The notes: generated by a model not told the origin, from the letters alone. A stretch of DNA of 64,000 nucleotides from Hydrogenophaga sp. (GCF_019264445.1 NZ_JAHVAB010000081.1:62001-126000), one strand, 5' to 3'; counted from the first letter of the stretch, positions 9,804-20,584 are shown. Numbers and translations: made by a program.

Positions 9804-10763
9804 ATGCTTTCGCGCACCGCCGATCACCTTTTCTGGATGTCCCGCTACACCGAGCGTGCGGAGAACACGGCCCGCATGCTGGACGTGAACTACCAGACCT
9901 CCTTGCTGCCGCAGTCTGCCGCGGTGGCGCAGGTGGGCTGGGAAGGCTTGCTCGCCATCAGCGAGCTCATGTACACCTACACGCAGAAGTACGGCAAGGA
10001 AATCACGCCGCGCAACGTGCTGGACTTCATGGTCCGGGACGAGAACAACCCCTCGAGCATCGTGTCCTGCCTGCGCGCGGCGCGTGAAAACGCCCGCGCC
10101 GTGCGCGGTGCGCTCACCACCGAATTCTGGGAAACGCAGAACCAGACCTGGCTCGAACTCACCCGCATGCTCAAGGGCAAGAACTTCGAGCGCGACCCGG
10201 GCGAATTCTTCGAGTGGGTCAAGTTCCGTTCGCACCTCTCGCGCGGGGTGGCCATTGGCACCATGCTGCAGGACGAAGCCTTTCACTTCTACCGCATGGG
10301 CACCTTCCTGGAGCGCGCCGACAACACCGCGCGCCTGCTGGACGTGAAGTTCCACGCCGTGCACAGCGACTTCTTCGGCGCCGCCAGCGAGCTCGATCAG
10401 GAGTACGACTTCTACCACTGGAGCGCGATCCTGCGCAGCGTCAGCGGCTTCGAGGTCTACCGCAAGGTGTACCGCGATGTCATCACGCCCGAGCGCGTGG
10501 CCGAGCTCTTGATCCTGCGCGCCGACATGCCGCGCAGCCTGGCCGCCAGCCTCAACGAAGTGGTGAACAACCTGGCCGTGGTCGCCAACGAACACAGCGG
10601 CGAAACGCTGCGCCGCGCGGGCAAGCTCAAGGCCGACCTGCAGTACGCCCGCATCGACGAAATCCTGTCCACGGGCCTGCACGCGTTCCTCACGCAGTTC
10701 CTCGATCGCGTGAACGAACTCGGCGGGCGCATCAGCCAGGACTTCCTCGTCCCTTCAAACTGA
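9804..10763 (+). CDS. Alpha-E domain-containing protein (DUF403)
   Basis: MLSRTADHLFWMSRYTERAENTARMLDVNYQTSLLPQ... is characteristic of alpha-E proteins; starts 10 bp after the ATP-grasp stop. Confidence 0.95.
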   Translation: MLSRTADHLFWMSRYTERAENTARMLDVNYQTSLLPQSAAVAQVGWEGLLAISELMYTYTQKYGKEITPRNVLDFMVRDENNPSSIVSCLRAARENARAVRGALTTEFWETQNQTWLELTRMLKGKNFERDPGEFFEWVKFRSHLSRGVAIGTMLQDEAFHFYRMGTFLERADNTARLLDVKFHAVHSDFFGAASELDQEYDFYHWSAILRSVSGFEVYRKVYRDVITPERVAELLILRADMPRSLAASLNEVVNNLAVVANEHSGETLRRAGKLKADLQYARIDEILSTGLHAFLTQFLDRVNELGGRISQDFLVPSN

Positions 10764-11610
10764 GCGTCTGCACCATTTGTTCAAACAGCGCGTCCACCGC
10801 CGGCTGGTGGCGTGAGGCCTGGCTGCGGTAGAGCGCCACGTCCATCGCTTCGAGCGCGGGCAGGCCTTGCCGCTCGCCCAGCACCGAGAGGTGCGCCGGC
10901 GCACTGCAGCGCGTGAGAACGGCCAGCGCCAGGCCACTCTCCACCGCAGCCAGCTGCCCCGCCAGGCTGGAGCTGTTGTAGACCACGCGGTAGGCGCGGC
11001 GCTGCGCGGAGAGCGCGGCGATCACCGCCCGGCGCGCCAGACTGGTGGCTTCGTACACCGCAATCGGCAAGGGGTCGCGCCGCCACACCTCGAACTGCGG
11101 TGACCCCACCCACACCAGCGGCTCCTGAAACAGCAGCGTGCCGCGCGTGGCCTTGTCGCGCGAGATCAGCGCCACATCGATCTCACCGCGCTGCACCTTG
11201 GGAATGAGCGACGTGGACTGTTCGCAGTGCAGCTCGATCTCCACGCCGGCATGGCGGTTCGCGTAGCTGCGCAGCACCGGGGTGAGGTAGCTGCCGGCGT
11301 AGTCGTCGGGCACACCCAGCCGCACGCGGCCGCTGAGCACGGGCCCGTGCAGCGCTTCCAGGGTTTCGTGGTGCAGCGCCAGCATGCGCCGCGCGTAGCC
11401 CAGCAGCTCGGTACCGGTGGGCGTCAACGCCAGGTGGCGAGGCCCGCGCAGCAGCACCGCGCGGCCCACGGCATCTTCGAGCTTTCGGATCTGCATGCTC
11501 ACCGCCGGTTGCGAGCGGTGCAGCATCGGTGCGGCGGCGGACAGCGAGCCGCCATCGACCACGGCGACAAATGCGCGAAGCCAGTCCAGTTGCAGATCGG
11601 TGTGGTTCAT
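10732..11610 (-). CDS. LysR family transcriptional regulator
   Basis: MNHTDLQLDWLRAFVAVVDGGSLSAAAPMLHRSQPAVSMQIRKLEDAVGRAVLLRGPRHLALTPTGTELLGYARRML...; start set at 11610 rather than the extended ORF to 12237. Confidence 0.93.
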   Translation of the reverse strand: MNHTDLQLDWLRAFVAVVDGGSLSAAAPMLHRSQPAVSMQIRKLEDAVGRAVLLRGPRHLALTPTGTELLGYARRMLALHHETLEALHGPVLSGRVRLGVPDDYAGSYLTPVLRSYANRHAGVEIELHCEQSTSLIPKVQRGEIDVALISRDKATRGTLLFQEPLVWVGSPQFEVWRRDPLPIAVYEATSLARRAVIAALSAQRRAYRVVYNSSSLAGQLAAVESGLALAVLTRCSAPAHLSVLGERQGLPALEAMDVALYRSQASRHQPAVDALFEQMVQTLSLKGRGSPG

Positions 11611-11695
11611 GGGGACCTCAGTATTCGCTAATCGAATGCTTCGGATTTTATTTATCCGTTTGTCAAACGCAGGCAGCTGCCAGAAGATCGGTGCC

Positions 11696-12631
11696 ATGAA
11701 TTCTTCGGCCTCCCTGACCGCACCGTCGACCTCCCACCCGCTGGCCGCGTCGCGCGAGCGCCGTGGTACGTGGCTGATGGTGGCCGGTGGGCTGATGCTC
11801 GGCACGCTGGGCATCTTTCTGGAAGAGGCAGGCCAGAGCCCGCTCACCGCGGTGTGGTTTCGCTGCGCGTTTGGCCTGCTCGCGCTCACCGCTTGGTTTG
11901 CGCTGACGCGGCGCTGGTCAGAGCTGAAGCTTTCGGGCCGGGCGCTGTTGGCGGCGGTGAGTGCCGGCGTGCTTGCGGTGCTCAACTGGGTGATGTTCTT
12001 TGAAGCCATCGAGCGCACGTCCATCGGCGTGGCCACGGTGGTGGTGCACGTGCAGCCGTTTCTGGTGATGGCGTTTGGCGCCTGGTGGTGGAAGGAGCGG
12101 GTGACCCGCGCACAGGCGCTGGCGGCGCTGGCGGCGCTGGTCGGGCTCGCGCTGGCGTCGGGCTGGGTCGATGGTGCGCTGGGCGGTGTGGCGTGGTCGT
12201 CCGCGTACTTCTGGGGCGTGGCGCTCGCGTTGCTCAACTCGGTGGGCTATGCGGCGCTCACCCTGATCGCCAACCGCGCGCGTGGCGTCACGCCGCTGGC
12301 GCTCTCCTGGTGGCAATGCGCGGTGGGGGCGGTGGTACTGGCTTGGTGGCCGTGGGTGCACGGCTGGCCGCCCGCTGGTGTGGCCTGGGCCTGGCTCGCG
12401 GGCCTGGGCGTGATCCACACCGGCCTGGCCTACGTGGTGCTGTACGCCGGCGTGGCCCGCCTGAGCGCCGGCCGGGTGGCCGTGCTCCAGTTCGTATACC
12501 CCGCCTGCGCGGTGGCGGTGGAGTGGGCGGTGTACGGCCGCGCCCTGACGCCGAGCCAGCTGGCAGGCGTGTTGATGATGCTGGTGGCGCTCGTGGTGGT
12601 GGGCACCCAGCGCGCGCGACAAACGGCGTGA
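11696..12631 (+). CDS. EamA/DMT family transporter
   Basis: MNSSASLTAPSTSHPLAASRERRGTWLMVAGGLMLGTLGIFLEEAGQSPLTAVWFRCAFGLLAL...; ten-TM drug/metabolite transporter pattern; divergent from the LysR gene. Confidence 0.9.
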   Translation: MNSSASLTAPSTSHPLAASRERRGTWLMVAGGLMLGTLGIFLEEAGQSPLTAVWFRCAFGLLALTAWFALTRRWSELKLSGRALLAAVSAGVLAVLNWVMFFEAIERTSIGVATVVVHVQPFLVMAFGAWWWKERVTRAQALAALAALVGLALASGWVDGALGGVAWSSAYFWGVALALLNSVGYAALTLIANRARGVTPLALSWWQCAVGAVVLAWWPWVHGWPPAGVAWAWLAGLGVIHTGLAYVVLYAGVARLSAGRVAVLQFVYPACAVAVEWAVYGRALTPSQLAGVLMMLVALVVVGTQRARQTA

Positions 12632-12782
12632 ACGGCGCGGAAAACCCGGCGAACGGCAGCAAATGTCACGCAGGGCGCACGCGTTGAGGCTTGCACGCGC
12701 GCAAATGCACCTATGCTGACGTGTCAGGCCGGCGTGGGGCTTGTCGCCTTGCCCCGCCCGGAACGTCATCAACGGAGTCTCC

Positions 12783-13643
12783 ATGGCCAGCGATCTGGAT
12801 ACGGTAAGGGTGCTGCGCGCCCTGTTCAACGACATGCCTCGGGCACCCCAAGGGCTCTCCCACGAAGAGACCATGGCCTGGGTGCAGCAGTCGATGGTCG
12901 ACTTCGAGGGTGGCGACATGGCCTACATGATCGAACACATCACGCGCAGCTCCATGCTCGACATCGTGCTGCGCCTGCGCGAGGACGGCTACCTCAAAGA
13001 CGACGCCGCCTTCACCGACACGGTGAACCTGATTTCCACGCCCGACGGGCGCAAGACCTTCATGGACCGGTGCATCCAGGCCCAGAAGAGCGCGGACGCC
13101 ACCTCGCGCCTCATCAACCGCGCCAAGCGCGAATGGAGCGATCCGCTGCCGCTGTTCAGTTCCGACCCCGGCATGGTCGAGCGCTTCGTGAAGGGCGAGC
13201 TCTCCGGCCCCGGTCCGCTGTATGCCGAGTTCAAGGCCCGAGCCGACGTGACGGAGCTGGGCGTGTTTGCCCAGGCACCCGACGGCATTCATGAGTTTTC
13301 CTGGGGCTTTGTGGTGGAAGACCAGGGCGCCTGGCTGTTCTACATTGCCGACGTCTGGCGCAACGGCACGGTGGGCTGCTTTGACCGCTTCGACAGCGCA
13401 TGGCAACAGTCGATGGCCGCCGCTTCAGGCGAGGGCCTGCCGCCTGTGCCCATGGGCCTCTCCATGGACGACGGCATCAGCACCTTCAGCGGCATGGCGC
13501 TGCAAAGCGCAGGCCCCATGAGCAACCCGGCCCTGCGCCGCTGGGTGGGCGAGGTGTTTATCGACCGCATGCTGCCGACGATGGCAGCACGGGTGGTGGA
13601 TTCGAACTACGACTTTCCGCTGATGGGTTTGCAGGCGCATTGA
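12783..13643 (+). CDS. Hypothetical protein, 286 aa
   Basis: MASDLDTVRVLRALFNDMPRAPQGLSHEETMAWVQQSMVDFEGGDMAYMIEH...; coding-like ORF preceded by GGAGTC; no family recognised. Confidence 0.75.
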   Translation: MASDLDTVRVLRALFNDMPRAPQGLSHEETMAWVQQSMVDFEGGDMAYMIEHITRSSMLDIVLRLREDGYLKDDAAFTDTVNLISTPDGRKTFMDRCIQAQKSADATSRLINRAKREWSDPLPLFSSDPGMVERFVKGELSGPGPLYAEFKARADVTELGVFAQAPDGIHEFSWGFVVEDQGAWLFYIADVWRNGTVGCFDRFDSAWQQSMAAASGEGLPPVPMGLSMDDGISTFSGMALQSAGPMSNPALRRWVGEVFIDRMLPTMAARVVDSNYDFPLMGLQAH

Positions 13644-14763
13644 GCTCGGGTGCACTCGCGGGGCGGTCGTTGCAGACCAACCCCCGAACCGCTTCTCCCA
13701 GCTCGATCACCGCCAGCGCGTAGTAACTGCTCCAGTTGTAGCGCGTGACCACATAGAAGTTGTCTGTGCCGGCCACGTAGCTGGACGGCGCGCCGGCGTT
13801 CTGCAGTTCCACCAGCGCGAGCTGGCCGGGGTGTTGCAAGGCGGCACCTTCCAGCACCGCGCCCTTGGCGGTGAAGCTCTCCACGCTGAAGCTGGGCAGG
13901 ATGTCGGGCGCGAGCAGCGTTTCGAAATCTTCTTTCGTCTGGCCGGGGGCAAAGCGCACCGGGTAGTGCGTGGGCATGCCGGGCTTCCAGCCGAATGCCT
14001 TGAAGTAGTTGGCCACCGAGCCGATCACGTCGGCCTGGCTGTTGAAGAGGTCGACCTTGCCGTCGGCGTCGAAGTCGATGGCGTACTTCACCCAGCTGCT
14101 GGGCATGAACTGCGGCCAGCCCATGGCGCCGGCGTAGCTGCCCAGGTAGCTGGCGGGGTCTGTGCCGGTGCGCTCGGCCAGGCTCAGGAACTGCTCGAGT
14201 TCGCTGCGAAAGAACTCGCTGCGCGTGGCCGCGCGCGGGTGGCTGGCAGGGAAGTCAAAGGCCAGGGTGGTGAGCGCGTCGATCACACGGAAGTTGCCGG
14301 TGTGCTGGCCATAGAGGGTTTCCACGCCGATCACGCCCACGATCAGGCTGGCGGGCACGCCAAACTCGGCCTCGGCCCGCGCCAGGGTGTCGCGGTTGGC
14401 GTCCCAAAAGCGCTGGCCCGCGCGCAGCCGGATGGGCTCGATGAAGCGCGCGCGGTAGGCGGCCCAGTTCTTCGGGGAGCCGCTGGGCGCGGGTTGCATG
14501 AGGCGGATGACGGTGGGAATGCGCAGGGCCGAGCCAATCTGCTGGCGCACCCAGGCGGGGTCGAGGTTGCGGCGCTCGGCGAGGTCGGTGGCGAAGGCCA
14601 TGGCGACCTCGCTCTGCGAGTAGCTGTACGCGGGCGCCTTGGCCTGGGCGGCGGGGCGCGCCTTGGCGGGCGACTGGGCGAGGGCGCTGGTGCCCAGGCA
14701 GAGCGCGAAGGCGCAGGCGGTGAATGCAGCGCGGACAGGGAACGGGACGTGAAGCGGTTTCAA
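13558..14763 (-). CDS. mltB: Lytic murein transglycosylase (MltB / SLT_2 type)
   Basis: Signal-peptide-like N-terminus, then RFWDANRDTLARAEAEFGVPASLIVGVIGVETLYGQHTGNFRVIDALTTLAFDFP...SYAGAMGWPQFMPSSWVKYAIDFDADGKVDLFNSQADVIGSVANYFKAFGW. Probable TTG start at 14763 overlapping the upstream stop. Confidence 0.88.
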   Translation of the reverse strand: MKPLHVPFPVRAAFTACAFALCLGTSALAQSPAKARPAAQAKAPAYSYSQSEVAMAFATDLAERRNLDPAWVRQQIGSALRIPTVIRLMQPAPSGSPKNWAAYRARFIEPIRLRAGQRFWDANRDTLARAEAEFGVPASLIVGVIGVETLYGQHTGNFRVIDALTTLAFDFPASHPRAATRSEFFRSELEQFLSLAERTGTDPASYLGSYAGAMGWPQFMPSSWVKYAIDFDADGKVDLFNSQADVIGSVANYFKAFGWKPGMPTHYPVRFAPGQTKEDFETLLAPDILPSFSVESFTAKGAVLEGAALQHPGQLALVELQNAGAPSSYVAGTDNFYVVTRYNWSSYYALAVIELGEAVRGLVCNDRPASAPELNAPANPSAESRSSNPPPVLPSSAACGR

Positions 14764-16781
14764 AGAGGGTCTTTTCGGGGCCAGGCCAGTTGCCGGAACT
14801 CGCGTTGCAGCGCGGCCAGGGTGGGGGTGTCGGGAGCGCCCGGTCGGCTGTACCGCTGGGCTTCGAGTTGCAGCAGCCATTGTGCAATGCGTTGCGCGGC
14901 CTCCGAGCGGCCCCAGCGTTGCTGCACGCGGTGGGCCAGCTCGCGCGGCGGTGTGTGGTCGGCGCTGTCCAGGCCGAGCGCCTGCAGCCGGGTGCGGGCG
15001 CGCTGCAGCAGGCGCAGCCACGGGTCGTGCTGCTGGCGCTCCCACAGCGTCCAGGCGGCACCCAGCAGGCTCACAAAGACGATCACGCCGATCAGCACGT
15101 AGGCCAGGTCGGTCCAGCTGGGGGAGGGGAAGCCGAGGTTCTTGAGCAGGTCGAGCTGGCGGCCTTCGGTGTAGTTCAGCACCCACTGGTTCCAGCGGTT
15201 GTTGGCGGCCTCCCACGCGGCGCGCAGCTGGGCGACCATGGTGGGGTTGAGGTTGCGGATCGCGCCGGCCAGCGCGCCTTCGGGGGCGTTGAGGCGCTGC
15301 AGCGAGCCGATGCGCCCGGGCGACACGGCCGACGTGGGATCGACCCGCACCCAGCCCTGGCCTTGCAGCCACACCTCGGCCCAGGCGTGGGCGTCGCGCT
15401 GGCGTACGGTCCAGTAGCCGTCCACGCCGTTGAGCTCGCCGCCCTGGTAGCCGGTGACGATGCGCGCCGGAATGTCGAGCGCGCGCATGAGGATCACGAA
15501 GCTGCTGGCGATGTGTTCGCAGAAGCCCTGGCGGCGGTCGAACCAGAATTCGTCGGCAGTGTGCTGGCCGTACTGGCCCGGCTCCAGGGTGTAGGTGTAG
15601 CCACCGGTGCGCAGGCGGTCCATCACGGCGTTGATGATGCGCGGGCTGGCGTCGGGGCCAGGGCCGTGTTCGCGGCGCAGTTGTTGCGCAAGCACCATGG
15701 TGCGCGGGTTGTAGCCGGGCGGCAGCGACACGTGGTCCTGCAGGGCCACGGCGGGCGTGAGCGGGCCGTGGCGGAAGGTGGTGTGGCTGACCGCGGTGTA
15801 GCGCACCAGGCTGCTCATGGGGCGGTCGGTGAGCCATTGCAGCTCGCTGGTCATGCGCACGTTAGTGCCGGGGACCTCGGGCGCTTGTGAGGCGGCTTCC
15901 AGCACGAAGAGCCAGGGCCGGCGGTGCGGCTCCATGGTGACTTCGTAGCGGATGGGCTCGCCCGACACCACCAGCTCGCTGTTGAGCGCCAGGCGCGTGG
16001 GGAACTCCGAGCGGGTGGGCCGCCATTCGATGCCGTCAAAGTGGCTGAGCACCGGCCCGCGGAAGTACAGCTCGCCTTGCGGTGGCGGTCGGCCTTCGAA
16101 GCGCACGCGCAGGGCAATGGTGTCGTCGAGCACCAGCTCGGCGATCTGCCCCACGCGCATGGTGCTGGAGAGGCCGCTGCGCCCCCGGTCTTCGCTGGGC
16201 ACGCCCCACAGCGGCGCCATGCGCGGAAACAGCAGGAACAGCACCAGCATGATGGGCGCGCCCATCAGGGCCATGCCGCACGCGATGCGCGCAGCCTGCG
16301 CCAGCGGCGGTCGCCCGACCGGCATGTGCGCGTTGACCAGCGCGGTGAGCAGGCCCAGCAGCGCGATCAGGATGCCGGCGGCGGTCAGCAACGACTGCGA
16401 CTGGAAGAAATGCGTGAGCAGCGTGAAGAAGGCGAGGAAGAACACCACGAAGGCGTCGCGCCGCGCGCGCATCTCCAGCGTCTTCAAGGCCAGCAGCACC
16501 ACCACGAGGGTGACGCCTGCGTCCTGCCCGAGCAGGGTGCCGTGTGTGGCCCAGGTGGCGGCCATGGCGATGGTGAGCAGACCCAGGCGCCAGGGCCAGC
16601 CGGGCAGCGGCAGGCCGCGCAAGACCAGCGTGGTGCGCCACACCAACACCCCGGCGGCCAGCGCCGTGCACCACACGGGAATCTGACCCACCTGCATCCC
16701 CACCACCCAGGCGACCACGGCCAGCAGGAACAGCGTGTCGCGCGTTTCGCGCGGCAGAGCGGACAAGTTGAGCGTGTTCAT
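14760..16781 (-). CDS. TgpA-like membrane protein, DUF3488 plus transglutaminase domain
   Basis: N-terminal TM bundle followed by FWFDRRQGFCEHIASSFVILMRALDIPARIVTGYQGGELNGVDGYWTVRQRDAHAWAEVWLQGQGWVRVDPTSAV (Cys-His-Asp transglutaminase core). Confidence 0.93.
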   Translation of the reverse strand: MNTLNLSALPRETRDTLFLLAVVAWVVGMQVGQIPVWCTALAAGVLVWRTTLVLRGLPLPGWPWRLGLLTIAMAATWATHGTLLGQDAGVTLVVVLLALKTLEMRARRDAFVVFFLAFFTLLTHFFQSQSLLTAAGILIALLGLLTALVNAHMPVGRPPLAQAARIACGMALMGAPIMLVLFLLFPRMAPLWGVPSEDRGRSGLSSTMRVGQIAELVLDDTIALRVRFEGRPPPQGELYFRGPVLSHFDGIEWRPTRSEFPTRLALNSELVVSGEPIRYEVTMEPHRRPWLFVLEAASQAPEVPGTNVRMTSELQWLTDRPMSSLVRYTAVSHTTFRHGPLTPAVALQDHVSLPPGYNPRTMVLAQQLRREHGPGPDASPRIINAVMDRLRTGGYTYTLEPGQYGQHTADEFWFDRRQGFCEHIASSFVILMRALDIPARIVTGYQGGELNGVDGYWTVRQRDAHAWAEVWLQGQGWVRVDPTSAVSPGRIGSLQRLNAPEGALAGAIRNLNPTMVAQLRAAWEAANNRWNQWVLNYTEGRQLDLLKNLGFPSPSWTDLAYVLIGVIVFVSLLGAAWTLWERQQHDPWLRLLQRARTRLQALGLDSADHTPPRELAHRVQQRWGRSEAAQRIAQWLLQLEAQRYSRPGAPDTPTLAALQREFRQLAWPRKDPL

Positions 16782-17835
16782 GCCAGCGCCAGCGCCTCCA
16801 GGCAGCGCGCCCGGTGCGCCGGGCCCTCGTCGGGTGCAATCTCGCGGCCCGGCAGGCGCAGGCCGTAGCTAAGCCCGAGGCGGTCGGCCATCAGCACCCA
16901 GGCGGTCAGGCGCGAGAGGCGCGCCTCCAGGCCGCTGTGGCCGCACTGGGCGTGGTCGAGCCACAGTTCCTGTCGCTGGGTGGAGAGCGCATCGCGGCTC
17001 ACGAGCTCGTCGCGTCCGGCGGCAAACGCCTGCGCAGCCTTCTTCCACACCACAGCCTTGATCGGGTCGCCCCGCCGGTAGGCGCGCACGCCGTCAAACT
17101 CACCCGTGCTCTGCACGCGCGCGCTGCCCGAGCTCCCGGCCTGCGCCTCGCCGGGCGGGAGCGGTGGCGGCTGGAGCTCAGGGGCCGGATACACCAGCAC
17201 CGTGGCGGCCGGGCGCCAGACCGTCCACACGCGAAAGGTGCCCAGCGGAAACAGCGTGAGCGCGTTCAGCGCTGGCAGCGCATGCAGGCCGCGCGCGGGC
17301 ACCGGCCAGCCCACCTGCAGCGTGCTGCTGCCTTGCGCGGGCACATCGGTCCAGGCCAGCGGCGTGTGGGCCTGGTCGGCGCCGATCACGCCCAGGCCGA
17401 TGCCATAGCGGGTGCGCTTGCGCTCGCTGGAGAGGCGGATGTTGAGCGCGGCCGCCTGCCCGGCGTGCACCGGGTCGGGCGGGTTCAGGTGCAGGGTGAG
17501 GCCACGCAGGTTGCCGTGGCACACGTGCATGCCCACCACCGCGCTGCCAGCCAGCAGGAAGGTGAGCAGGTAGCCCAGGTTGAGCTGGTAGTTGATGCTG
17601 GCCACGAGCAGCAGCACCAGCGTGAGCGCCAGCATCCAGCCGGCGCGCGTGGGCAGGATGTAGACGTTGCGCTGGGTGAGCGTGAGCGTGTCGCGGCGCG
17701 GCAGGCGGTTGTGCCACCAGGCCTGCAGGGCAGCGCGCGGATGTCTCCATCCAGAGGTGCCGGGGAACCGGCTTGGCCGGGCCTCAGGCACCGCCCCCCT
17801 CGCAGGGGGGACGCGCGGAGCGCGGCGGGGGGTGC

Positions 17836-17839
<4 letters not shown>
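16778..17839 (-). CDS. DUF58 domain-containing protein
   Basis: LTLTQRNVYILPTRAGWMLALTLVLLLVASINYQLNLGYLLTFLLAGS...SGSARVQSTGEFDGVRAYRRGDPIKAVVWKKAAQ; ATGA overlap with the downstream gene. Confidence 0.92.
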
Positions 17840-18756
<917 letters not shown>

Positions 18757-18782
18757 GCCGCGAACCTTACCGTAAAACCGCC

Positions 18783-19736
18783 ATGAGCCAGGCCACGGGG
18801 TATTTCACCCACAAGGATTGTTGGAGGCACGAAATGGGCGCCGGCCACCCGGAATGCCCCGAACGGCTCGACGCGATCGAGGACCGCCTGCTCATCAGCG
18901 GCCTGGACATTGCGCTGGAGCGCCGAGAGGCCACCGCCGCCGCCATCGCCGACCTCGAACTCGCCCACGGGCGCATGCACCTGGCGTCGCTGCGCGGCCT
19001 GAGCGATCAGCTGCGCGACGACATCGCCGCCGGTGGCCCGAGCCACGCACAGGTCGACCCCGACACCTCCATCAACACCCACAGCTGGGACGCCATCCTC
19101 ATGGCCGCCGGTGCCGCCATCGACGCCACCGACGCCGTCATCGCCGGTGAACTGGCCAATGCCTTCTGCGCGGTGCGCCCGCCCGGCCACCACGCCACGC
19201 GCAACCAGGCCATGGGCTTCTGTTTCGTGAACAACGTGGCCGTGGCCGCCAAGTACGCGCTGGAGCGCCACGGCTTGAAGCGCGTGGCCATCATCGATTT
19301 CGACGTGCACCACGGCAACGGCACCGAAGACATCGTGGCCGGTGACGAGCGCATCCTCATGTGCAGCTTCTACCAGCACCCGTTCTACCCACAGTGCGAG
19401 CACTCCACCGCCAGCAACCTGGTCAACCTGCCGGTGCCCGCGTACACCAAGGGCATGGACGTTCGCGAGCTGGTGGACATGATGTGGCTGCCCCGGCTGG
19501 AAGCGCACAAGCCGCAGATGATTTTTGTGAGCGCCGGTTTCGACGCCCACCGCGAAGACGACATGGCGCAGATGGGGCTGGTCGAGCAGGACTACGCCTG
19601 GATGACCGAGCGCATCAAGGAAGTGGCGCAGCGCCATGCCAAGGGCCGCATCGTGAGCTGCCTGGAAGGCGGCTACGCCCTGAGCGCGCTCGGGCGCAGC
19701 GTGGAAGCGCATCTGAGGGTCCTGGCCGGCGTCTGA
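18783..19736 (+). CDS. Histone deacetylase family protein
   Basis: MSQATGYFTHKDCWRHEMGAGHPECPERLDAIEDRL...AVRPPGHHATRNQAMGFCFVNNVAVAAKYAL...IDFDVHHGNGTEDI. Confidence 0.95.
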   Translation: MSQATGYFTHKDCWRHEMGAGHPECPERLDAIEDRLLISGLDIALERREATAAAIADLELAHGRMHLASLRGLSDQLRDDIAAGGPSHAQVDPDTSINTHSWDAILMAAGAAIDATDAVIAGELANAFCAVRPPGHHATRNQAMGFCFVNNVAVAAKYALERHGLKRVAIIDFDVHHGNGTEDIVAGDERILMCSFYQHPFYPQCEHSTASNLVNLPVPAYTKGMDVRELVDMMWLPRLEAHKPQMIFVSAGFDAHREDDMAQMGLVEQDYAWMTERIKEVAQRHAKGRIVSCLEGGYALSALGRSVEAHLRVLAGV

Positions 19737-19771
19737 ACGTGGGTGACGCACGGGCGTCCCATAATGTTCCG

Positions 19772-20584
19772 ATGACCGAGCCCACTCCCACTTCTTCACC
19801 GCCTGCCGGCGAGCCGGTGCTGTTGCAGTCGCGCGATGCGCGCGGCGTCTACACGCTGACGCTGAACACGCCGCGCAGTTTCAATGTGTTGTCCGAGGCC
19901 ATGCTGTCTGCCTTGCAGGCGGCGGTGGCCAGCGTGGCTGCCGACCCGCAGGCGCGGCTGGTGGTCATGGCCGCCAGCGGCCGCGCGTTTTGTGCCGGGC
20001 ACGACCTCAAGCAGATGCGTGCGTCGCCCGAGCTGGCCTACTACCAGAAGCTCTTCGCGCAGTGCTCGCGGCTGATGCTGGCGATTCGCCAGCTGGAGGT
20101 GCCGGTCGTGGCCCGCGTGCAGGGCCTGGCCACGGCGGCGGGCTGTCAATTGGTGGCGCAGTGCGACCTGGCCGTGGCCAGCGACAACGCCACCTTTGGC
20201 GTGAACGGCATCGACGTGGGCCTGTTCTGTGCCACGCCAAGTGTGGCGCTGTCGCGCAACATCCTGCCCAAGCAGGCGATGGAGATGCTGCTCACCGGCG
20301 ACTTCATTTCCGCCGAAGAAGCGCGCGCGCGTGGCCTCGTCAACCGCGTGGTGGCCCCGGACGCGCTGGACGCGGCGCTGCACACGCTGGTGGATCGCAT
20401 CCTGGCCAAGCCGCGCGAAGCCGTGGCCATGGGCAAGGCGCTGTTTTACCGGCAACTGGAAACCGGTATCGAGTCGGCCTACCAGCTCGCGGGCCAGACC
20501 ATGGCCTGCAACATGGCGCACGACGTGGCGCAAGAAGGCGTGCAGGCGTTCATCGACAAGCGCGCGCCGAGCTGGCGCGCCTGA
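19772..20584 (+). CDS. Enoyl-CoA hydratase/isomerase family protein
   Basis: VYTLTLNTPRSFNVLSEAMLSALQAAVASVAADPQARLVVMAASGRAFCAGHDLKQMR...; crotonase fold motifs. Confidence 0.92.
   Translation: MTEPTPTSSPPAGEPVLLQSRDARGVYTLTLNTPRSFNVLSEAMLSALQAAVASVAADPQARLVVMAASGRAFCAGHDLKQMRASPELAYYQKLFAQCSRLMLAIRQLEVPVVARVQGLATAAGCQLVAQCDLAVASDNATFGVNGIDVGLFCATPSVALSRNILPKQAMEMLLTGDFISAEEARARGLVNRVVAPDALDAALHTLVDRILAKPREAVAMGKALFYRQLETGIESAYQLAGQTMACNMAHDVAQEGVQAFIDKRAPSWRA

Noticed and set aside
10732-12237. 501-aa extended LysR ORF
   Set aside because: N-terminal 209 residues are antisense to the EamA gene; LysR start motif is at 11610.
13558-15837. 759-aa ORF extending mltB upstream through the TgpA gene
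   Set aside because: Upstream half is out-of-frame translation of the TgpA-like gene; true mltB begins about 14763.
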